Of a DNA stretch of 64,000 nt, positions 56,392 to 64,000 are shown one piece after another. Every line of letters begins with the position of its first letter. Position 1 is the stretch's first letter. Below the pieces are notes generated by a model. That model saw nothing but the letters and a program-made list of their open reading frames with translations. It ran no database searches and had not been told where the DNA came from. Location: NCBI GenBank assembly GCA_023525975.1, contig JAKNSE010000037.1:3206501-3270500 (forward strand), read 5' to 3'. The position numbers and the translations under genes are program-made. Source of the stretch: Smallanthus sonchifolius (Eukaryota > Streptophyta > Magnoliopsida > Asterales > Asteraceae).

Positions 56392-57715
56392 GGGTTAGGT
56401 TATGGTAAAAAAAGTTTTAAAAATAAGAAGGGTAAGAAGGATTATGCGCTTGATATGTGTTCTTTTATTGTTTTTAAAGGGAGGGCATAATGGTCATTGT
56501 GTAACATAAGGTCTGATATTACACAATGACCCGACCTGATATTACACAATGAACAAGTTACTCAATGACCAGATCTTACATTACACAATGACCAGACATA
56601 TTTAAGCGAATTACACATTAATGAGCAAATTACACAATGAGCTGGAAAACGTAAAACACAATGATGAATACATATAACACAATGATGAAAAACATTTTAC
56701 AAAATGAGCATATTACACAATGAGCAAATTACACAATGACCAGACTTTACATTACACATTGACCTGACGTATTTGAGCGAATTACACAATAATGAGCAAA
56801 TTACACAATGAGCTGGAAAACGTAAAACACAATGATGAATACATTTGACAAAATGATGAAAAATATTTGACAAAATGATGAATACATATAACACAATGAT
56901 GAAAAACATTTGACACAATGACCAGACATGATATTACACAATGACTAGACTTGATATTATACAATGAACTGATATTACACAATGACCTGACAAATTACAC
57001 AATGAGCTGGAAAACGTAAAACTCAATAATGAATACATATAACACAATAATGAAAAATATTTGCTAAAATGAGCAAATTATACAATGAGTTGGAAAACGT
57101 AAAACACAATGATGAATACATATAACACAATGATAAAAAATATTTGACAAAATGAACTGATATTACACAATGAGCAAATTACTCAATGACCCGACCTGAC
57201 ATATTTAAGCGAAATACACAATAATGAGCAAATTACACAATGAGCTTGAAAATGTAAAACATAATGATGAATACATATAACATATTGATGAAAAATATTT
57301 GACAAAATGAGCATATTACACAATGAGCAAATTACACAATGACCAGACCTTATATTACACAATGACCTGACATATTTGAGCGAATTACACAATAATGAGC
57401 AAATTACACAATGATCTGGAAAACGTAAAACACAATGACGAATACATATAACACAATGATGAAAAAATATTTGACAAAATGATGAATACATATAACACAA
57501 TGATGAAAAACATTTGACACAATGACCAGATATTACACATTGACCTGATATTACACAATGACCAGACCTAATATTACACAATGAACTGATGTTACACAAT
57601 ATTTTCTCCTACAATTTAATCTCAACCATTAAATCTTTTCTATAATTTGATCTAATGTCCCTAAATCATTCTCACCTTTCTTAGAATTAGAATCTTTTTT
57701 ACCTGAACCTTTTCC
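56392..57715. mobile_element. TA-chain element 19: family I (1.32 kb) filled by a short-motif array
   Basis: Ends GGGTTAGGTTATGGTAAAAA / TTTTTTACCTGAACCTTTTC then C, imperfect inverted repeats. The interior 56510-57600 is a dense array of TTACACAATGA. The long minus-strand frames in it are repeat artefacts. Confidence 0.7.
56510..57600. repeat. array of TTACACAATGA-type motifs (several dozen copies)
   Basis: ACACAATGA or close variants recur every 10-25 bp, with followers ACCAGAC, GCAAATT, GCTGGAAAACGTAAA and TGAATACATATA. There is a higher-order period of roughly 180-230 bp (GAGCTGGAAAACGTAAAACA recurs near 56639, 56812, 57003, 57088, with a diverged copy near 57416). Confidence 0.85.
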
Positions 57716-57733
57716 TATGTATGTATATATATA

Positions 57734-58133
57734 GGGAATGGATCATTTAAGAACTCTTAAATATTTTGAGAACTCGTCAAAAAACCAATCTAAATCATTT
57801 TTTATTTGTTTTTACTACTTTTATTATTAGAATACAATATCAAAAATGAATTTATGTATCTAAATTTACATGTATTCATATATTAAAAAAAATCTACACA
57901 TGTGTAAGTTTACCACTTACACATGTGTAAGTGATTATCATTTACACATGTATTTAATTTTTCTTAAGAATAATTTAGAAAGAAAAGATGAATTAAATGG
58001 AGAGATAAATCATTTTTTATGTTGTATTTTAATAATAAATGTAGGAAAAACAAAGAAAAATGGTTTTAATTGATTTTTTGACGAGTTCTCGCGAGTTCTC
58101 AAGTATTTATGAGTTCTCATTTGATCCTAACCC
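57734..58133. mobile_element. TA-chain element 20: family J MITE (400 bp)
   Basis: GGGAATGGATCATTTAAGAA ... GAGTTCTCATTTGATCCTAA then CCC; about 60-bp inverted repeats including GAGAACTCGTCAAAAAA / TTTTTTGACGAGTTCTC. Internal TTACACATGTGTAAG palindromes at 57903-57930. Confidence 0.75.
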
Positions 58134-58151
58134 TATATATATATATATATA

Positions 58152-58390
58152 GGGGAGGGAAACTGAGAAAACCAGTAAAACAATGTGTAACACTATGGGT
58201 TACGTATACGTAAGCCAATATTTAAATGATTTTTTGGTAAAAATGTGTAATATTACATTGATACTCTTATAAAAAAAATAAAATAAAATAAAATAAAAAA
58301 TAAATATTATTATATTATTGGTTAAAATTGGTTTCTTTAGTGGTTTTCTCGGTTTTCGCCTAACTATGTGGTCTTCTCTGAACCTGCCCT
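58152..58390 (+). mobile_element. TA-chain element 21: family A MITE with a left-arm deletion
   Basis: GGGGAGGGAAACTGAGAAAA lacks about 30 bp of the usual arm. The interior (TTACGTATACGTAAGCC) and right arm are intact. Confidence 0.75.
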
Positions 58391-58920
58391 ATATATATAT
58401 GTATATATATTCTTAATGTTTGGTTTAGAATTACACAAAATCAGGTTTTAAATTTATAAATTAAAATGATAAATACTTCAACTAAATATACACACAATAG
58501 GCAAGTGAACCTATCGCAAGGTAGTATAGTCTGGGTAAGAATCAAGTATCGAACCATGGACACGGATTCCTTACTCAACCCTTGTCTCAATAGGATAATA
58601 TGTTGAAAAGGGGGTTTTGTTTAAAAGAAGGAAAAAGGAAAAGACCACCATTTGTGGCTAAGCTCTTTGTATTGCTAGGGTGATGTAATCCCCAGGAAAT
58701 TCCAGCCTATATTTCTTTACCTTTCCGACATTGTAATTCCATCATTATCTGATTTACACCTATGAAAGTGTCCTAATTACCAATTACATCTCATATGTGT
58801 TCATACATACATACATTGGGTGCATTTATTTCGAATTCAATACATATTTATTTGGGGTTATAAATGTTCTAATACTATTAAACAAATACATACATATATG
58901 TTAAGCTATATATATATATA
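58391..58920 (-). mobile_element. antisense LTR remnant (Athila/Tat-like)
   Basis: ACACACAATAGGCAAGTGAA and AAGTATCGAACCATGGACAC recur at 59630-59710 in the same orientation. This motif combination is common at the ends of plant Athila/Tat LTRs. Borders uncertain. Confidence 0.35.
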
Positions 58921-59228
58921 GGGTGAGGTTCAAATGCTAACCAATATTTATATGATAACCATGATAACCACTCTCAAACATGTTGTTACGTATATGTACC
59001 AAATAATGTTACACATACGTAAACACTATGTGTCACGTATATGTAACATTATTTGGTACGTATATGTAAGACTCATCATTTCCGTATTTATGTTCGAGAT
59101 ATATGTTCACGATACATAAATACTCTTCTAATAATTAAAAGAAAAAATATTTTATAAATTATGTGATTGTTTGATAGTGGTTAGCATGGTTATCACATAA
59201 AAAGTTGGTTAGTATTTGAACACTTCCC
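58921..59228 (+). mobile_element. TA-flanked MITE, family B (308 bp)
   Basis: GGGTGAGGTTCAAATGCTAA ... GTTAGTATTTGAACACTTCC then C; same length as the 17030 copy in opposite orientation. Contains TTACGTATATGTACC and GGTACGTATATGTAAGAC. Confidence 0.8.
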
Positions 59229-60531
59229 TATATATATATATATATATAAACATGCAAAAACAAATGTTATAAATCTTATAAATAAATTAAGGATTTATAA
59301 AGATTAAATTGAATAAATAAGTTCAACCCTTTTATTTTACAAAAATTATAATATTTAAAACATTTAGTCATTTTATTAAAAGTTATTAAAAGATATAAAA
59401 CTTTAAAGGATTTTATGTTTTTATCAAGTCCAGGGGTTAGTTATGCCAATTCTAAAACATAATTCCAAATAAAATCTAAGATTGTTCATAAAATGATAAC
59501 TCCTTGAAGCCTCATGGACCTTGATGTGTTCGTCGATTAAGTATATAAAAATATAATTAAATATATTTTTAGGATGATTTCACGAGTTCAGGTTTGAAAT
59601 TTATAAAATGATAATTAATTTAACTTAAAACACACACAATAGGCAAGTGTACCTATCGCAGCGTAATATAGTTTAGGTAAGAACCAAGTATCGAACCAAT
59701 GGACACGGTCGAGTTCCAATACTCAACTTTTGTTATCGTTTAGCCGGATTAATTAGTTAGTGGGTTTTGTATTCTTGTGAAGCAGAAAAGTAAATGACGG
59801 TAAAGTAAATAACATAAAAGTAAAAATGTGCGTTATGTGTGTAACAGAAATGTAACTAGCAGAATGGTAAATAGCAGAAAAGTAAATATGGTGGAAATGA
59901 TCAGGTTACAGATAGTATTGGTTTGGGTTTCGAATCAGCTTGGTACGTGTTAATGTTAAGTTGACTAATTCATTGGTATGACTACTACAAACTTGTGACC
60001 CGGGTCACCGCTAGAGCCTCGTCCTCACTACATTTGATTCATGGATTATAATCTTTAAATTAAAGTAGTAGTGCCTTCCGTTAGGGACAACAGTTACCCT
60101 CAACCCTTCGAATGGTCATCTCCAGGTTGCTTTAAGACATCAAACTCAAAATTCTTTATATTAGAGTTAAATAGGTTATTATATTTTGCTCACCGGGAGG
60201 CGGTGTGGCAATAGGACCAAGTGTAAAGACGTACCGTTCCCAACATGAGTTCACCAATTCTTGGTCGCATAATAAGTTCGTATAGAGACGTACGACCTTA
60301 GAAGTATAGACCAAGCCTTGGCTTGTCAATCTCTGCTTGTATAAAGACGTACGAGTTTCAAAGGAAGTTTGATTAAAAAGAGTTTTACGATTTACTCTTT
60401 AAAATCAAGACACTCACAAATATAAAGACGGATTTAGACAATAACAAAAGCCCACCGAAGAGTGGCTTTTAAGAGCGAATTAATTAAAGACATAAACATA
60501 CCACTAAATTTACACGTTAAACATTAACATG
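59229..60531 (-). mobile_element. antisense LTR-type sequence (Athila/Tat-like), borders unclear
   Basis: Contains a second, diverged copy of the CACACAATAGGCAAGTGTAC block. It has GTTAGGGACAACAGTTACCC and repeated AGACGTACG motifs (60227, 60287, 60346). No protein-coding frame. Confidence 0.35.
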
Positions 60532-61081
60532 TGTCACACCCCCAAATTCCACTAACGGAGTTTTACCGTTTGGTGCATGACAAAGCAGGATCTCAGTCAT
60601 TAGTTACATCAAACGACACTATATGGGACTCAAATGAAAATATTATAAAAGTTCAGAGTAAATGCGGAAGCGATAAATAAAAAGTAACTTCGCAAAACAA
60701 ACGCGCCCAAAGTCTAGTCCAAAATAACATAAATAAAAATAGTTTAAACGTCTTGATTAATAAGAAATTAATATTAGGACCCCATGCATGTCCTAATCGT
60801 GTACCTGTGCCTTAGCTTAGCGTCTAAAGAAAACATGTAAGAAAAGTGTCAACACTAGGTTGGTGAGTTCACAGGTTTCAATAAAGTCATAGAAGCGTTT
60901 AACAGATTATATTCATTCAATATGCATATCTATAGGTAGCTAGCCTATGTTCCTGTTTTACTAAAGCGCTCGCAACCGAAGCTGACTGATTGTTTTTGTG
61001 CCTCCCGCCAGGTCTATCAACTCTGGAAAATTGGATAGGCTAATATTTCACCCGTTCGACCTCCAATCGAGTTAGCGCGAA
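60532..61081 (-). mobile_element. antisense LTR fragment, host of the solo LTR (left part)
   Basis: On the minus strand it ends GGGGGTGTGACA at 60532. The typical AATGCGGAAGCG lies near 60660. It is interrupted by the solo LTR at 61082 and continues from 63873. Confidence 0.5.
61077..61081. repeat. target-site duplication GCGAA (left)
   Basis: Exact match to 63868-63872. Confidence 0.85.
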
Positions 61082-62110
61082 TGTAACATCCATGAATTTT
61101 CCAGTATTATCTTATTTATTTATTTATTTTTTTACAATAATGACATTTTCATTTCAACCTCATACTTGTTCAACGTAATATGTCACATTAAAGTTTTTCA
61201 ATTTAAACATATATCAATTTAAAGTTTTTCAACCTTGCATTTAATAAAACATGTGAGTGTATTTATTTATAAATAGTAATATAAACATGCATATACATAT
61301 CTGATTATATTAAACCAATCATTTATATAATTTGATAGTTTATGAAAATAAAAATCTTTTTTTTTAGGATCAATAAAATAAATAATAATGTATATACATG
61401 TTTAAGAAGTGTTTAGTTTGGAAAAGTTCTTTAAATAAATTTTTATAACTAAAATCATCAAAGAAAAGAACCTTGGACCCCTCTCTAGCCTTTGAACCTT
61501 CAATTGAACCCCCACCCAACAAGAAATGAACCCTGGTAGTGTTCTTGCACAATTTTGACTTTCATGAAGTCAAACCCGATTCAATCTTTCAATTTACCTG
61601 AAAATCCGGAGTATTAATCCCACCAAATCATTATGCCATTCATTTACCATATTTACAAACATGTAATTACTAATTTTGATTAAGAAATTTCAAATTTAAA
61701 ACCCATTTAAGGGGGTTACGGCAATGGGTTTCAAAACCCACAATTCAGGCCTTAATATCCCACTAATCTTGTCCCAATCATGACATTAAACGCGCTTATA
61801 ACACCATATATATACCTAATTCGATTACAAGTTTCAAAATCCTCAAATTTCACTCATTTCTTTTCTCCCGGCTTTGTTACGTTCGGGGCTAGGGGAGAAC
61901 CGAGCCTCGCGAATTCGACGGTTGGAGACTCCTTTCTGTGAGGATTTCGTTTCAGGTAACAACCCCTCGAACCCCTCTGATCAGCTTTCATTTGAATATG
62001 GGCTAGGTTAAAAATATGGGCTCGCATGTGGGTTTCTGTCTTTGAGGAAGAAGAAGGCAACGTATAGCGTAGTACTAAAACAAATTTCGTCCGTGACTTA
62101 AACCAAATCG

Positions 62111-62187
62111 GGACAGTGGTCTAGTGGTTAAAGCTCCTTGCACATAGAGGCCAGGTCGTGGGTTCTAAACCCGGCACCTGCGCCTTA
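62111..62187 (+). other. tRNA-like module in solo LTR
   Basis: ACAGTGGTCTAGTGGTTAAA is strongly A-box-like and GTCGTGGGTTCTAAACCCGG holds a near B-box. A T-run (CCCCCTTTTTTC) follows within 20 bp, as expected of a pol III terminator. The acceptor stem is not clear. Confidence 0.6.
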
Positions 62188-63292
62188 TCCCCCTTTTTTC
62201 TTATCCTTTTGATGTTTTAACTCAATGCACACAATAATACAATTTCTTTTTAATTAATAAATCCGATTTTTATACATAAATAAATTATAAACATTTCCTG
62301 AAATTTCAAGATGTTATGTATAATGTTTATTTTGATTAAAAATAAAATGTAAAATCTTTTAAAAGTTATTAAAATCACATATTTTATTTCACCATAGCAA
62401 AAACGTGACAAACGTTAAGTGCATTTTCAAAAACCCTATATAAATTTTAATATTATAAAATGGTCGTGTTTTGTAACATCATAAGTTTTATTAACCAAAA
62501 TGGTGATATAAATATATTTAACCTAAACCTTTATAACAACTTAATCTAAAATATTGTTATTGATAATACGATATTATTGGTGTTACTAATAACATAGATT
62601 TTAACAATTGTCTTATTAACATATTTATCATATTATTAATACTTTCACAAATATTATGATTCTTTTAATAATTTGATTTTCATAAATAATAATAGTACAA
62701 CTCGCACAATTAATTTATTTCTAATGATATCCATATAATTATTATTATATTATAAGGTTCCATCATGATAACTATTTAACCAAATTGTCTAGATAAGATA
62801 TTAAATTTGTAATTAATATTTATTATTGACACCAAATATCTCTTTTATAAACAAAATCCATAAAACATTATTTCATGTTATTTGGTTTATATTATATCAA
62901 TTTGTTTAACTTGGTATCGTCAAAATTCGAACCTTTAATTTTTTTTTCGTCGCTCGTTCGTTCCAAAAACCCTAAATCCCAAATCATTCCATTGTCGTTG
63001 TTCTTAAACTGTCTTTACATTATAATAACGTATCGTATGTAACTTAGGGCATCCTTGAATTTTATTACTTCAAGTTACAAGTCCAACCCTCTACTTATCA
63101 ATGTGAGTTTACATAGCCCCTTTTTCTTTTTGTACATTTTTGGGGTGAAACATGATTACTCAACAAACCTTATTTGCAATTACACACGTACAATTCTACA
63201 ATATGATCATATGTGTTTATTTGTGCTTTATGCTTGAATGCTATTTGTTAAGGCTACATATACATGACATACTCGTACAATCATTAACACAT

Positions 63293-63462
63293 TACATCAG
63301 GATAACATGTGTTGTTATGCCCTACGTTTACATCAGGATAACATGTGTTGTTATGCCCTACATTTTCATCAGGATAACATGTGTTTTTATGCCCTACATT
63401 TACATCAGGATAACATGTGTTGTTATGCCCTACATTAGGATAACATGTGTTGTTATGCCATT
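63293..63462. repeat. LTR tandem repeat, 5 copies, about 36 bp
   Basis: TACATCAGGATAACATGTGT then TGTTATGCCC repeated. Inverted counterpart of 3722-3915 in another LTR of the lineage. Confidence 0.8.
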
Positions 63463-63867
63463 CAATTACAAAGTTTCAATTGTGCAACTAGCTTAACATA
63501 GATTCTCCATAAATGCTTTATAAACCATGTATCATTTGAATTTTACACAAAACGTTTGAACTTTACTTGTGGTGTCAAAACCTATGTATGCTCACCAACT
63601 ATTTATAGTTGACCCTCTCATTTTATCATGTTTCAGGTACAATTGTTTGAGTTAAGATTCAAGCTACTTCACTTAGGGTTGAGGACCTAGTCTTAAATTT
63701 TAATATGGAGATTTATGTATTCTTAAATTCTTGTAAATGATGTAACTGATTACTTGAGTTATGAAATGAAATTTACTATTTAATTATTACAACTTTAGCA
63801 AACCATGAGCTTATGAACAGTCTACATGTCCCGCCCCGACGTTTCCGCCATCGGTTGGGGTGTGACA

Positions 63868-64000
63868 GCGAAACCCAGTAGTACTACTAAACATTACCTC
63901 ACTAAATCCATATTAACGGTCCAATGTGTGTGAGGACTTTCCTGATAGTGTGTTACGCTTAGTCTTATCAGTGATATCATATGAGTTTCAATAATCAAAA
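63868..64000 (-). mobile_element. duplication GCGAA and right part of the interrupted LTR fragment
   Basis: GCGAA at 63868-63872, then the continuation of the element broken at 61081. Runs to the window end; nothing coding seen. Confidence 0.45.

Larger units (their letters stand above)
61082..63867 (+). mobile_element. solo chromovirus LTR (2786 bp)
   Basis: TGTAACATCCATGAATTTTC ... GGTTGGGGTGTGACA with the duplication GCGAA on both sides and no internal region. It carries one tRNA-like module (62111-62187), the ACATAGCCCCTTTTTCTTTT block (63112) and the 36-bp repeat array (63293-63462). It is the product of LTR-LTR recombination. Confidence 0.9.

Noticed and set aside
56697..57599. Cys/His-rich minus-strand ORFs resembling a repeat protein
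   Set aside because: They read through the TTACACAATGA array; the repeat explains both the open frame and the Cys/His content.

Overview
This is a repeat-dominated stretch of a plant nuclear genome. Chromovirus (Tekay-type) and Athila-type Ty3/gypsy LTR retrotransposons, hAT and Helitron-like remnants and many MITEs fill it. The families suggest a eudicot, and Asteraceae is my guess only; nothing fixes the species. No convincingly intact protein-coding host gene is visible: every gene-like stretch carries stops, frameshifts or missing parts.

Layout. 1-10570: the 3' end of a sense chromovirus (integrase and chromodomain, then an LTR at 861-3174) runs tail-to-tail into an antisense LTR (3319-6526), followed by non-coding internal sequence and a second, partial antisense LTR (8785-10570). 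10571-11486: copia-like leader, primer-binding site and short LTR, antisense. 11487-16259: a sense, apparently non-autonomous Athila derivative with a protease domain but no visible reverse transcriptase. 16260-17540: degenerate ATCATC-rich tandem repeats with one MITE. 18240-21545: a broken gene with four tandem copies of an AT-hook exon, followed by B3-like domains. 21823-23918: an unrecognised, broken ORF.

24126-39850: a nest. An antisense chromovirus-type element is split by a 10.4-kb sense Athila element (27814-38214, 5-bp target duplication GTAGC). The Athila 5' LTR is itself split by another antisense 5' LTR plus leader (28251-31417). 39857-41016: antisense hAT transposase fragment with a BED zinc finger. 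41020-46830: intron-containing fragments of unrelated genes (DnaJ C-terminal region, CCCH zinc finger, ankyrin) ending in a Helitron-like 3' terminus; a hAT-type MITE with an exact 8-bp duplication lies inside.

46832-58390 is the most unusual part: about 21 short inverted-repeat elements of at least ten families stand end to end, separated only by (TA)n. Almost all begin with a variant of TATAGGG-N3-GGTTCA. Further copies are at 17030, 20400 and 58921. 58391-64000: antisense LTR remnants and a solo chromovirus LTR (61082-63867) with a perfect 5-bp target duplication GCGAA.

A second unexpected pattern is that four of the chromovirus-type LTRs, plus one partial copy, carry one or two tRNA-like modules with recognisable A-box and B-box motifs. 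All coordinates were read by eye; element edges without target duplications may be off by several bases to tens of bases.
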